Origin: Streptomyces sp. DH-12
GTDB lineage: Bacteria > Actinomycetota > Actinomycetes > Streptomycetales > Streptomycetaceae
DNA: 64,000 nucleotides
Direction: 5' to 3'
NCBI RefSeq assembly: GCF_002899455.1
Contig: NZ_PPFB01000001.1
Location: 5,679,001 to 5,743,000, forward strand
Both the position numbers and the translations under genes were made by a program. Below the pieces are notes generated by a model. The model saw nothing but the letters and a program-made list of their open reading frames with translations. It was not told the DNA's origin and did not search any database. This document shows positions 36,189 through 45,907 of the stretch, piece after piece. Each line of letters begins with the position of its first letter. The stretch's first letter is position 1.

Positions 36189-36569
36189 GTGCCCGAGACC
36201 AGTGGTCCGTCCGGACGTACGCCGGAGACGCATGTCATCGACTTCCGCGCCGCCGAGCACCTGCTCGCCTCCCGCGACCCGCGGGGCGCGGTGAAGCTGC
36301 TCGACGGCGTGATCGACGTCCATCCCGAGAACACGGCCGCCCGGCTGCTGCGGGCGCGCGCCTTCTTCGCGGCCGCCCAGCTGCGCCCCGCCGAGCTGGA
36401 GTTCTCGCTCGTCCTGGAGCGGGAGCCGGACAACGCCTTCGCCCACTACGCGCTCGCCCGCACCTACCAGCGGCAGGGCCGTCCCCACCCCGCCAAGCGG
36501 CACTTCCGGCTGGCGGCGGCGCTGGACCCGAACCCGGAGTACCTGAAGGCGGCGCGCTTCGACGAGTGA
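36189..36569 (+). CDS. Tetratricopeptide repeat protein
   Basis: 126 residues from GTG at 36189, with GGAAGG about 8 nt upstream. Three TPR-like helix pairs fill residues 20-122: AEHLLASRDPRGAVKLLDGV, AARLLRARAFFAAAQLRPAE and FAHYALARTYQRQGRPHPAK, spaced about 34 residues. It should be a protein-protein interaction module. It sits 50 bp after coaE in the same direction, a pairing common in Streptomyces, but no functional link is known to me. No signal peptide or membrane segment. Confidence 0.85.
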   Translation: MPETSGPSGRTPETHVIDFRAAEHLLASRDPRGAVKLLDGVIDVHPENTAARLLRARAFFAAAQLRPAELEFSLVLEREPDNAFAHYALARTYQRQGRPHPAKRHFRLAAALDPNPEYLKAARFDE

Positions 36570-37002
36570 GTCCCTGCGGGGTCCTGTGCCGGACCGCACC
36601 CGGCTGCCGCCGGTCCTCCGGCGGCCCGTACGGGGGGGCGTCGCGGCCCGGCCGGTAGCGGGGCCCTGGCGGATGTGCCGGAGCACGAACAGCAGGTCCG
36701 CCGTGCCGACCAGCCACAGCATCCCGCAGGCCGGCGCCCGGCCCGGACACCCGGCGAGCGCGAACGCCACGGTTCCGGCCACCGTCCGGACCGCACCCCA
36801 CACGCTCAGCCAGAACCGCGTGCGCAGGGACTCCGCGCGGCCGTCGGTTCACTGCCCGTGCGCATCGCGCTCCTCGCCCTGTCGGCGCCGGACGTTCCCC
36901 GTCCTGCGGGTTCCCGGTAGGGCCGCCGGATCCCCTGTCACTCGTTCGGGTGGCATCGACGGGGAGGGGAACGGACGTGCGGGCGCGGTCCGTTCGACGG
37001 GC
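36570..37002. other. Intergenic region with a possible decayed membrane-protein gene
   Basis: No intact gene in 433 bp. On the minus strand, from about 36840 down to 36640, the sequence reads as a normal small membrane protein (FWLSVWGAVRTVAGTVAFAL, then CGMLWLVGTADLLFVLRHIR). It has no good start codon: the first residues follow a stop and begin with CTG. The frame runs on into the antisense of the TPR gene with no proper stop of its own. It may be a gene remnant. The right part (36850-37002) holds the promoter of the next gene. Confidence 0.4.
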
Positions 37003-37707
37003 ATGGAGCAGACGATGCGCGAGGGTTGTCAGGGGACGGGACCCGGGAGAATCACCCCGGACGGCTGCGCTGTGGAGCTGTACGCGCGGCTTCCCGTGGG
37101 GGACGAGCCGGACGTCGTCGCCGGAGCGGTGCCGCCGGGGGCGCGCATTCTGGAGCTGGGCTGCGGTGCGGGGCGGATGACGCACGCGCTGCTGGAGCGG
37201 GGCTTCGAGGTGACGGCGGTGGACGAGTCCGCCGAGATGCTGGAGCGGGTCCGCGGGGCGCGGACGATATGCGGCCCCGTGGAGCGGCTCGGCCTCGGCG
37301 AGACGTTCGACGTGGTGCTGCTGGCCTCGTTCCTGGTGCACGCGGGGGACATCGGGGTGCGGCGGGGCATGCTGCGCACCTGCGTGCGGCACCTGGCGGA
37401 GGGCGGGTGCGTACTGATCCAGCGGGAGGGCGCGGACTACCACACGAACGTGCCGCGCGAGCGTGTGGACCCGGCGGGTTTCACGGTGCGGATCGTGTCC
37501 GTGGAGCCGGCCGGCGACGGCGTCGACTCGGTCCACGCGGAGTACGTGTTCCCGGACGCGACCTGGACCCAGACGTTCAGATCACGTCCGCTGACCCCGG
37601 AGCGGTTCGAGGCGGCACTCGCGGAGGAGGGCCTGAGGGTGGACCGGTATCTGACGGAGGACGGGATGTGGGTGAGGGCGGTGCCGGCGTCCCGCACCCG
37701 TACCTGA
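37003..37707 (+). CDS. Class I SAM-dependent methyltransferase
   Basis: 234 residues from ATG at 37003; a second ATG at 37015 is possible. The cofactor motif GARILELGCGAGRMTHALLE at about 45-64, the acidic loop VTAVDESAEML and the post-I segment LGETFDVVLLASFLVH place it in Methyltransf_25/11. DGCAVELYARLPVGDEPDVV before motif I is typical of small-molecule methyltransferases of this size. The C-terminus has a beta-rich substrate domain (EYVFPDATWTQTFRSRPLT). The substrate is not apparent, and the neighbours (TPR, S4 protein) give no hint. Confidence 0.85.
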   Translation: MEQTMREGCQGTGPGRITPDGCAVELYARLPVGDEPDVVAGAVPPGARILELGCGAGRMTHALLERGFEVTAVDESAEMLERVRGARTICGPVERLGLGETFDVVLLASFLVHAGDIGVRRGMLRTCVRHLAEGGCVLIQREGADYHTNVPRERVDPAGFTVRIVSVEPAGDGVDSVHAEYVFPDATWTQTFRSRPLTPERFEAALAEEGLRVDRYLTEDGMWVRAVPASRTRT

Positions 37708-37820
37708 CAGGCGGCGGGGCGCCGACGCCCCGCGCAGGACAGGCAGGTGGGGGACTGCGCCTTCGCGTAGGCCGGGCCGGTGGGGGGCTGCGCCCCGCGG
37801 TCGTGGCCCCGCACCCGTGT

Positions 37821-38489
37821 TCACGGCCGGGGTGCGCCTCCCGCCCCCTTGTTCCGGCCCCGGCGGCCGCCTGCCCCACGACCGTGCGCGCCTCCGCGTC
37901 CGCCTGCCGCCGCGCCCGGGTCACCCAGGGCGGGCGGGCCCGCGGGGCCGCCGAACGGGCCGGGGCCGCCCAGCCCTCGCAGCCGCTCCAGCTCGCGGCG
38001 GTCCCGCTTGGTCGGGCGGCCCGCGCCGCGGTCGCGGATGCCGGCCGGGGCGACGGCCTCGCGCGGCGGGGGCGGCGGGGAGTTGTCGATGTAGCACTGG
38101 GCGGCGACCGGCGCCCCCACCCGCTTGCGGATCAGCCGCTTCACGACGACGACCCGCTCCCGCGTCTCGACCCGCACCCGCACCTCGTCGCCGACCCGCA
38201 CGGAGTGCGACGGCTTCACCCGCTCGCCGTTCACGCGGACGTGCCCGCCCCGGCAGGCGGCGGCGCCCATGGACCGGGTCTTGACCAGCCGTACCGACCA
38301 GATCCAGCTGTCGATCCGCACGGTCTCGCCGTGCTGCGGCCCGGCCGCTTCGGCGGCGGCCACCGCCGCGGCGGTCCTCGGGTCCGCCGGCTCGGGCATG
38401 GTCCCCGCGGGCCGGGGCGTGGTCCCCGCGCCGTCAGCGCCTTCGTCCGCTCCGGCCGTCCTGTCGTTCTGCGCACCCTCCGCAACCAT
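37821..38489 (-). CDS. S4-domain RNA-binding protein (HslR-like)
   Basis: 222 residues from ATG at 38489; TAAGGT 7 nt upstream (minus strand, 38502-38497) suggests a leaderless start. An Ala/Pro-rich N-terminus precedes the S4 domain (about 57-105): RIDSWIWSVRLVKTRSMGAAACRGG then HVRVNGERVKPSHSVRVGDEV, the alpha-L motif that binds RNA, here of the Hsp15/HslR type that recognises stalled 50S-tRNA complexes. The C-terminal 90 residues are Arg/Gly/Pro-rich, probably disordered and nucleic-acid binding. The ribosome-rescue role is inferred from the family. Confidence 0.85.
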   Translation of the reverse strand: MVAEGAQNDRTAGADEGADGAGTTPRPAGTMPEPADPRTAAAVAAAEAAGPQHGETVRIDSWIWSVRLVKTRSMGAAACRGGHVRVNGERVKPSHSVRVGDEVRVRVETRERVVVVKRLIRKRVGAPVAAQCYIDNSPPPPPREAVAPAGIRDRGAGRPTKRDRRELERLRGLGGPGPFGGPAGPPALGDPGAAAGGRGGAHGRGAGGRRGRNKGAGGAPRP

Positions 38490-38573
38490 GCCCCCGACCT
38501 TAGCCCGCCCGGCCCGCCGACCGTGTACGGATGCCGGCGGGCATGACCGCGCCCGGATGTCGCACCCGGCGCC

Positions 38574-38579
38574 TACGGT
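38574..38579 (+). promoter_or_regulatory. -10 box of a likely leaderless uracil-DNA glycosylase promoter
   Basis: TACGGT lies 6 nt before ATG 38586. The same box and spacing (TACGGT at 39328-39333, 6 nt before 39340) precede the next gene. Confidence 0.5.
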
Positions 38580-38585
38580 GGAACC

Positions 38586-39308
38586 ATGGATCACCAAGGC
38601 CTCGCCCGGCTCGACCGGCGCATCGCCGGCTGCCGTGCCTGCCCGCGTCTGGTCGACTGGCGCGAGGAGGTCGCCCGTACCAAGCGGGCCGCGTTCGCCG
38701 ACTGGACGTACTGGGGGAGGCCGGTGCCCGGTTTCGGGCCGCCGGACGCGCGGCTGCTGATCATCGGCCTCGCGCCCGCCGCGCACGGCGGCAACCGCAC
38801 CGGCCGGATGTTCACCGGGGACCGCTCCGGCGACGTGCTGTACCAGGCGCTGTACGACGTGGGCCTGGCCTCCCAGCCGACCTCGGTCCACGCCGACGAC
38901 GGCCTGGAGCTGTACGGCGTCCGTGTCACCGGGCCCGTGCACTGCGCCCCGCCCGCCAACAAGCCCACCCCGGCCGAACGGGACGCCTGCCGCCCCTGGC
39001 TGGTGCAGGAGCTGCGGCTGCTGCGGCCGACGGTCCGGGCGGCGGTCGTCCTCGGCGCCTTCGGCTGGCAGGCGGCGCTGCCCGCGTTCGCCGAGGCGGG
39101 CTGGACCGTGCCTCGGCCCCGGCCCGCCTTCGGGCACGGTGCCCGGGTCGAGCTGGACGCCGCCGACGGCCCGGCGCTCCGCCTGCACGGCTGTTTCCAC
39201 GTCAGCCAGCGCAACACCTTCACGGGCAAGCTCACCCCCGAGATGCTCCGGGACGTCCTGCGCACGGCGGCCGAGGCAGCCGGACTGCGCCCGGAGGAAA
39301 GGGGATGA
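38586..39308 (+). CDS. Family 5 uracil-DNA glycosylase (UdgB type, Fe-S)
   Basis: 240 residues. It removes uracil and other deaminated bases from DNA, an important repair in GC-rich genomes where cytosine deamination is frequent. Motif A is LIIGLAPAAHGGNRTGRMFTGD, in which the usual catalytic Asp is replaced as in family 5. Motif B is HVSQRNTFTGKL. Cysteines in GCRACPRL near the N-terminus, in VHCAPPANKPTPAE and in HGCFHVS supply the 4Fe-4S ligands. It is followed after 31 bp by the proline iminopeptidase, which seems to have its own promoter. Confidence 0.9.
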   Translation: MDHQGLARLDRRIAGCRACPRLVDWREEVARTKRAAFADWTYWGRPVPGFGPPDARLLIIGLAPAAHGGNRTGRMFTGDRSGDVLYQALYDVGLASQPTSVHADDGLELYGVRVTGPVHCAPPANKPTPAERDACRPWLVQELRLLRPTVRAAVVLGAFGWQAALPAFAEAGWTVPRPRPAFGHGARVELDAADGPALRLHGCFHVSQRNTFTGKLTPEMLRDVLRTAAEAAGLRPEERG

Positions 39309-39339
39309 GCGTCCCGCGCGATGGCGCTACGGTGCCCGG

Positions 39340-40305
39340 ATGGGCAGGTATCCGGAGATCGAACCGTACGACCACGGCATGCTCGACGTCGGGGACGGCA
39401 ACCGCGTCCGCTGGGAGACCAGCGGGAATCCGCACGGCAAGCCCGCAGTGGTGCTGCACGGCGGGCCCGGCTCGGGCGCCGGCGCCGGACTGCGGCGCTA
39501 CTTCGACCCCGCCGCCTACCGCATCGTCCTGTTCGACCAGCGCGGCGCGGGACGGTCGGTGCCGTCGGCCGCCGACCCCGCCACCGACATGGGCGTCAAC
39601 ACGGCGCCGCACCTCATGGCGGACCTGGAGCGGCTGCGCGCCCACCTGGGCATCGAGCGGTGGCTGGTGTGGGGCGTGTCCTTCGGCTCGGCCCTGGGCC
39701 TGCGCTACGCGCAGACCCATCCCGGTGTGGTCTCCGAACTGGTGCTGACCGGCGTGGCCACCGGCTCGCCCGCGGAGGTCGGCCTGCTGACGCGGGGCCT
39801 CGGCCGGTTCTTCCCGGAGGCCCACGCGCGGTTCCTCGCGGAACTGCCCGAGGCCGAGCGCGACGGCAACCTGGCCGCCGCGTACAACCGGCTGCTGGAG
39901 TCGCCCGACCCGCGGGTCAGGTCGCAGGCCGCGCGGGCGTGGACGGACTGGGAGACGGCGATCGTCCCCGCCCCGCCCGGTTCCGTGGAGCGGTTCCGCG
40001 ACCCGGCGTTCCGCCTGGGCTTCGCCCGCACCGTCACCCACTACTGGGGCAACGACCACTTCTTCGGCGACGGGGGAGAGGAGGGCGTCGTCCTCCGCGA
40101 CGCCCACCTCCTCAAGGGCATCCCCGGCACCCTGGTCCAGGGCAGCCTCGACGTCGGCAATCTCCTCGGCATCGTCTGGCGGCTGCACCACGCCTGGCCG
40201 GACAGCGAGCTGGTGGTCGTCGACGACGCCGGCCACGACGCGGGCGCGGCCGGCGACGACGCCCTGGTGGCGGCGACGGACCGGTACGCCCGCCGCCCGG
40301 TCTGA
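39340..40305 (+). CDS. pip: Proline iminopeptidase (alpha/beta hydrolase, S33)
   Basis: 321 residues from ATG at 39340, with a TACGGT box 6 nt upstream and no Shine-Dalgarno. It removes N-terminal proline from peptides in the cytoplasm. Visible elements are the oxyanion loop VVLHGGPGSGAG, DQRGAGRS, the nucleophile elbow GVSFGSALGLRYAQTHP, the cap domain with WTDWETAI, the acid in QGSLDVGN and the catalytic His in DDAGHDAG. Length and motif order match S33 prolyl aminopeptidases. It is convergent with fdhA, only 12 bp apart, with no clear terminator between them. Confidence 0.92.
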   Translation: MGRYPEIEPYDHGMLDVGDGNRVRWETSGNPHGKPAVVLHGGPGSGAGAGLRRYFDPAAYRIVLFDQRGAGRSVPSAADPATDMGVNTAPHLMADLERLRAHLGIERWLVWGVSFGSALGLRYAQTHPGVVSELVLTGVATGSPAEVGLLTRGLGRFFPEAHARFLAELPEAERDGNLAAAYNRLLESPDPRVRSQAARAWTDWETAIVPAPPGSVERFRDPAFRLGFARTVTHYWGNDHFFGDGGEEGVVLRDAHLLKGIPGTLVQGSLDVGNLLGIVWRLHHAWPDSELVVVDDAGHDAGAAGDDALVAATDRYARRPV

Positions 40306-40317
40306 CGAGCGGACCCC

Positions 40318-41454
40318 TTACGGCTGCAGCACCACCTTGGTGTAGCCCTCGATCCGCTTGTCGAACTTGTCGTACGCGGACGGCGCCTGGTCCAGCGGCA
40401 GTTCGTGCGAGACCACGAAGCTGGGCTTCGCCCGGCCCTCGATGATCATGTCGCGGAGCTGCCGGTTGTAGCGCTTGACGTTGCACTGGCCGGTGCCGAG
40501 CCTGATCCCCTTCTCGAAGAGCTTGCCGACCGCGACCAGCAGCATGCCCTGCTTGGAGTGCTCGTCCGGGGCGCCCGGGTCGGACGGCACGTACAGCCCG
40601 GGGACGCCGAGCATGCCGGTGGCCCGGACCGTGCGGACCAGCGAGTTCAGCACGGTCGCCGGCTCCTCGCGGTCCGTGCCGCCGCCCGCCGAGGCCTGGT
40701 AGCCGACGGCGTCGATGCCCTTGTCGGTGCCCGTGCCGTCGGTCTGGTCGTAGATCTGCTCGACCGGGTCGGCCTCCGCGAAGTTGACCGGAACCGCCCC
40801 GATCTCCTCGGCCTTCTGCAGCCGCTCGGCGACCCGGTCGACCACGAACACCTTCTTCGCGCCGCGCATCATCGCCGAGTAGGCGGCCATCAGCCCGACC
40901 GGGCCGGCGCCGTACACCGCGACGCTCTCACCCGGGCGCACCTGGGCGAGCTCGCAGCCGTGGTAGCCGGTGGGGAAGATGTCCGCGAGGAGCACGAAGT
41001 CGTTCTCGTGCTCGGTGCCCGGCGGCAGTTTCAGGCAGTTGAAGTCGGCGTAGGGGACGCGCAGGTACTCCGCCTGCCCGCCCTTCCAGGGGCCCATGGC
41101 CACATAGCCGTAGGCGCCGCCCGGGAAGCCGGGATTGACGGTGAGACAGTACCCGGTGAAGCCCTCGACGCAGTTGGTGCAGAAGCCGCAGGCGACGTTG
41201 AAGGGCATGACCACGCGGTCGCCCTCCTCGAGCGAGGTGACGCCCGGACCGACCTCGGCGATGATGCCCATGTTCTCGTGGCCGAAGGTGATGCCCGGCT
41301 CGGCGTTGGTGCGACCCTCGTACATGTGCAGGTCGGAGCCGCAGATCGCGGTCGACGTGATCCGGACGATCACGTCGTTCGGATGCTGGATGGTCGGGTT
41401 CTCGACCTCCTCGACGGCGACCTCGAACGGTCCCTTGTACACGACGGCCTTCAT
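40318..41454 (-). CDS. fdhA: Glutathione-independent formaldehyde dehydrogenase (zinc, NAD)
   Basis: 378 residues from ATG at 41454. A medium-chain zinc dehydrogenase close to Pseudomonas putida formaldehyde dismutase. Catalytic zinc ligands lie in TAICGSDLHMYEG and FGHENMG, and structural zinc cysteines in ACGFCTNCVEGFTGYC. The NAD-binding GXGXXG is VYGAGPVGLMAAYS. The segment YQASAGGGTDREEPATVLN is the loop typical of this subgroup. It oxidises formaldehyde to formate with tightly bound NAD. It stands alone. The upstream 230 bp to the next gene holds the promoter and an 11-bp tandem repeat. Confidence 0.92.
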   Translation of the reverse strand: MKAVVYKGPFEVAVEEVENPTIQHPNDVIVRITSTAICGSDLHMYEGRTNAEPGITFGHENMGIIAEVGPGVTSLEEGDRVVMPFNVACGFCTNCVEGFTGYCLTVNPGFPGGAYGYVAMGPWKGGQAEYLRVPYADFNCLKLPPGTEHENDFVLLADIFPTGYHGCELAQVRPGESVAVYGAGPVGLMAAYSAMMRGAKKVFVVDRVAERLQKAEEIGAVPVNFAEADPVEQIYDQTDGTGTDKGIDAVGYQASAGGGTDREEPATVLNSLVRTVRATGMLGVPGLYVPSDPGAPDEHSKQGMLLVAVGKLFEKGIRLGTGQCNVKRYNRQLRDMIIEGRAKPSFVVSHELPLDQAPSAYDKFDKRIEGYTKVVLQP

Positions 41455-41629
41455 GGTGCGATCTCCGTTCGGTTGGTGTTCCGCGTGGTGCGCGGCGACG
41501 CCCCTCCCGATGGTCCGCGTGACCGATATCTCATGATTCTCCGGTCTTGTGACCGGGGCAAGCCGGTAATATCCGACGAATGTCGAGTGACGCCCGCCCC
41601 GTTCCGGTGGCGCGGCGTCCGGTGATTCC

Positions 41630-41667
41630 GATGAAGACCCGATGAAGACCCGATGAAGACCCGATGA
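41630..41667. repeat. 11-bp tandem repeat, 3 perfect copies plus a partial copy
   Basis: GATGAAGACCC occurs at 41630-41640, 41641-41651 and 41652-41662, followed by GATGA at 41663-41667. It lies between fdhA (minus) and a small plus-strand gene, just before that gene's ribosome-binding site. Short, perfect and locally AT-richer than its surroundings. Confidence 0.9.
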
Positions 41668-41685
41668 GAGGGGAGAGGGCGGAAC

Positions 41686-41877
41686 ATGGCAGCTCAGAGG
41701 CTGGGAACCTTGCTCGTGGCCGTGCCGGGGCTGTCCGGCACCCTGTACCCCCCGGGCACGACCGTGACCGTCCGCGGGCGCGGCGCATCCGTCGACGCGT
41801 TCGTCAACGGCGACTGGCTCGCGCTGTCGTGGTGGGAGTTCTCCGACGGCCTCCGTGAGGACGTCGCCGACCGCTGA
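41686..41877 (+). CDS. Small conserved-looking hypothetical protein, 63 aa
   Basis: ATG at 41686 is preceded by a purine-rich GGGAGAGGG about 7 nt upstream. Codons are G/C-biased at the third position. The sequence reads as a compact beta-rich protein (LGTLLVAVPGLSGTLYPPGT, VTVRGRGASVDAFVNGDW, LALSWWEFSDGLREDV) with no signal peptide. I do not recognise a family. It ends 16 bp before the glpK stop on the opposite strand. Confidence 0.6.
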   Translation: MAAQRLGTLLVAVPGLSGTLYPPGTTVTVRGRGASVDAFVNGDWLALSWWEFSDGLREDVADR

Positions 41878-41893
41878 CCGGTAACCTCGGGGC

Positions 41894-43411
<1,518 letters not shown>

Positions 43412-43449
43412 CGCTGCAGCCTTTCTGAGTTGACGACGGTCCCGGGGGC

Positions 43450-44352
43450 CTACGCCTCCTCGGTGGCCGGGCCTTCCTCTTGGTCCTCCATCGCCCGCGT
43501 CCTGGCGGTGATCACCGGCTTGATGAGCAGGTCGTACACCAGTACGCCGAGAACACCGCCGATCAGCGGGCCGACGACGGGGATCCACCAGTAGCCGCTG
43601 AACCACCCGAACGTGCCCGGAAACGCGATGTCGCCCCAGCCCTCGAAGTAGGTGAACAGGCGGGGGCCGAAATCGCGCGCGGGATTGATCGCGTATCCGG
43701 CGTTCGTGCCGAAGGTGAGGCCGATGGCGACGACCACCAGGCCGATGAGGAACGGGTGGAGATTCGCCAGGGGAGCGACATTCTTCAGGTCGATGAGTGC
43801 GCAGATCAGAAGCAGCAGAATGCCGGTGCCCACGATCTGGTCGAGCAGCGGACCCCACCAGGAATTCCCGAAGTATTCCGCGGGGAAGGTCGCGAAAATG
43901 GAATAGGTGGCCAGTGATTCGTCACGGGCCAGACCGGCCTTCGCGTCGGCGGCGTCGATCGCCCAGCGGTAGCAGGCGTAGACGAGCGCGGCGGCGACGA
44001 AGGCGCCGAGCAGCTGGGCCAGCCAGTAGGCGGGCACCTTCTTCACGGGGAAGTCCCTGCGCACGGCGAAGGCCAGGGTCACCGCCGGGTTGATGTGGGC
44101 GCCGCTGATGCCGCCCGCCACGTAGACGCCGAAGACGACGGCGAGGCCCCAGCCCCAGCAGATGATGAGCCAGTTCGCCGGCCCGAAATCCACGAACTGC
44201 CGCCCGGAACCGGGCAGGCCCACGACCGCGACGGCGACAGATCCGAGACCCAGCAGAATGAGGACGAACGTCCCCAGGAATTCGGCGAGCATCTCGCCGC
44301 CGATGCCTTCGCGATAGCCGCGTCGGCGTGGAGCTGTAACGCGATCAGCCAT
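43450..44352 (-). CDS. glpF: Glycerol uptake facilitator / aquaglyceroporin
   Basis: 300 residues from ATG at 44352, with GAGGAGAG upstream. MIP-family channel with six hydrophobic segments and both half-helix motifs: GAHINPAVTLAFAV and GYAINPARDFGPRLFTY. The Asp after the second NPAR (NPARD) is the mark of glycerol-permeable channels rather than strict water channels. AEFLGTFVLILLGLGSVA is the usual first helix. The C-terminal tail is acidic. It is the first gene of glpF-glpK and lets glycerol enter for the kinase to trap. Confidence 0.95.
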   Translation of the reverse strand: MADRVTAPRRRGYREGIGGEMLAEFLGTFVLILLGLGSVAVAVVGLPGSGRQFVDFGPANWLIICWGWGLAVVFGVYVAGGISGAHINPAVTLAFAVRRDFPVKKVPAYWLAQLLGAFVAAALVYACYRWAIDAADAKAGLARDESLATYSIFATFPAEYFGNSWWGPLLDQIVGTGILLLLICALIDLKNVAPLANLHPFLIGLVVVAIGLTFGTNAGYAINPARDFGPRLFTYFEGWGDIAFPGTFGWFSGYWWIPVVGPLIGGVLGVLVYDLLIKPVITARTRAMEDQEEGPATEEA

Positions 44353-44846
44353 CAGCTCTCCTCGAACGGAAATGGCGCGGACTGTGCCTCCCCATGTCGG
44401 CAGCGTAGGTCCGCCCCGGTGCCCAGGCGCGCGGGGAGCGGTCTTTCCCACCAACGGCCCAGTTCGGTGAGCGAAGGGGAAGGGAAGGGCGAATACTGCG
44501 GGGCATTCGGGGAGTTGGGGGCGAGGTTTCCGCACGGGTCCGGGAGAGCGGACGAGAGCGCCCGCCAAGGACCGGCCGCCTCGGCCGGACGGCAGGGCCC
44601 CGTGATCCGCACCGCCCTCGCCGTGCCCCCGTGCCTCGCCCGTGCCCTCCGGTCCCGGCGCGGGCCGGTCCCCCGGAGCGCGTTGCCGCGCGGCGCGCTG
44701 GGCGGCGCCACCCGGAAGTGTCCGGCGCCGGCCGACGGCGTGTGACCCGGGCATGTCGGGCGGCGAAAGAATCTTGCGTGCGGGCGATGAGTTCCGTCCG
44801 GCACTCCGGTCACTCCTCGCAACGGGACCGTTGCACAGGAGGAACC
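44353..44846. other. Intergenic region between glpF (minus) and the DUF899 gene (plus)
   Basis: 494 bases without a supportable gene. It must contain the promoter of glpF-glpK and that of the DUF899 gene. I looked for a GylR-type palindrome and did not find a convincing one. The only clear element is the Shine-Dalgarno AGGAGG at the right end (44838-44843). Confidence 0.4.
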
Positions 44847-45536
44847 ATGTCGCTTCCGGAGATCGTCTCGCGCGCCCAGTGGAGTGCGGCGCGCGAAGAA
44901 CTGCTCGACAAGGAGAAGGCCGTCACCCGCGCGCTCGACGCCCTCCGTGCCGAACGGCGCCGGCTGCCCATGGTCCCCGTCGACCGCGAGTACGTCTTCG
45001 AGGGCGGCGACGGCAGGGCCACGCTGCTCGACCTCTTCCAGGGGCGGCAGCAGCTCGTCGTGCACCACTTCGTCTTCGACCCCGCGTGGGAGGCCGGCTG
45101 CCGCTGCTGCTCCGCCTTCCTGGACCAGATCGGGCACCTGGCCCACCTGCACGCGCGGCGCACCACGTTCGCGGCCGTCTCCCGCGCGCCGTTCACCCGC
45201 ATCCTGCCGTTCAAGGCCCGGATGGGCTGGACCGTGCCCTGGTACTCGTCCTGCCCCGGTGACTTCGACGCGGACCTGAACATGTTCTCGGAAGAGGACG
45301 GCCGGCCCGTCCAGCGGCCGGGGGTGAGCTGCTTCCTGCGCGACGGCGACCGGGTCTTCCACACCTACTCGGCCTGGGGACGCGGCCTGGAGGGGCTCGG
45401 CTCCACCACCAGCCTGCTGGACCTCACCGCGCTCGGCAGGCAGGAGCCCTGGGAGGAACCACAGGGACGCGCCTACGCCGTCGGGGCGCCCGTGACGCAG
45501 GAGCATCTCCGCTACCACGACGAGTACGACGACTGA
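44847..45536 (+). CDS. DUF899 family thioredoxin-like protein
   Basis: 229 residues from ATG at 44847, with AGGAGG 3-4 nt upstream. DUF899 proteins have a thioredoxin-like fold. Here AAREELLDKEKAVTRALDAL opens, then YVFEGGDGRATLLDLFQGR and HHFVFDPAWEAGCRCCSAFLD. The latter carries the CXCC cluster in the place of the thioredoxin CXXC motif. DFDADLNMFSEEDG and VFHTYSAWGRGLEGL follow. The family is often called dithiol-disulfide isomerase-like, but the activity is not established. Transcribed alone. Confidence 0.88.
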   Translation: MSLPEIVSRAQWSAAREELLDKEKAVTRALDALRAERRRLPMVPVDREYVFEGGDGRATLLDLFQGRQQLVVHHFVFDPAWEAGCRCCSAFLDQIGHLAHLHARRTTFAAVSRAPFTRILPFKARMGWTVPWYSSCPGDFDADLNMFSEEDGRPVQRPGVSCFLRDGDRVFHTYSAWGRGLEGLGSTTSLLDLTALGRQEPWEEPQGRAYAVGAPVTQEHLRYHDEYDD

Positions 45537-45581
45537 CACGGACGGTGACGGATTACTCCGAAAAGCTGAGAGCGCGCTCAC

Positions 45582-45611
45582 ACTTGGCAGTGAACGGGTG
45601 TCAACTACATC
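45582..45611 (+). promoter_or_regulatory. Putative promoter/operator with CACTTGGCA element
   Basis: ACACTTGGCAGTG (45582-45592 region) contains a -35-like TTGGCA (45584-45589); TACATC (45606-45611) follows after 16 bp. The same ACACTTGGCAAGTG core recurs as a palindrome at 47042-47056. The 1.5 kb between them carries the small gene at 45693 and the anti-sigma-like gene pair. Confidence 0.35.
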
Positions 45612-45692
45612 TCAGTACCGTCACCGCACGAGGCGTTCGCCCCATGGTTGGCGTTTAACTCTACGAGTACAGCGCTACATGGAGGTGGCAGG

Positions 45693-45878
45693 GTGAACGG
45701 GCGAACGGTGCTCGAACGCTTTCCCGCAGGTGGGCCGCGCGGCTCCTGGCCCGCGGAGGAGTTCGCGCACGCGCGGCGCCTGGAGGGCCTGCCCGCCGAG
45801 GTCGTCATGGACCTCGCCACCGACATGTTCCTGGTGATCGTCCGCGGCGAGGGCGCCGGCGGTGAGGCGGTGGCGTGA
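45693..45878 (+). CDS. Small hypothetical protein, 61 aa
   Basis: GTG at 45693, with GGAGG about 8 nt upstream. Codon bias is good. The product is NGRTVLERFPAGGPRGSWPA followed by a short Arg/Leu/Glu helix and DLATDMFLVIVRGEG. No family recognised. Its position at the edge of the WhiJ-type module, with a similar upstream element, suggests a link with that module, but this is inference. Confidence 0.55.
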   Translation: MNGRTVLERFPAGGPRGSWPAEEFAHARRLEGLPAEVVMDLATDMFLVIVRGEGAGGEAVA

Positions 45879-45907
45879 GCCCCTCCGCGGGGCGCCGTGC
45901 GCGGCCG

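Noticed and set aside
41630..41667. CRISPR-like repeat
   Set aside because: The units are 11 bp and directly adjacent with no spacers; no cas gene is near.
44353..44846. A gylR-type regulator gene or operator beside glpF
   Set aside because: No open frame with codon bias or DNA-binding motif exists in this gap, and no clear palindrome was found.
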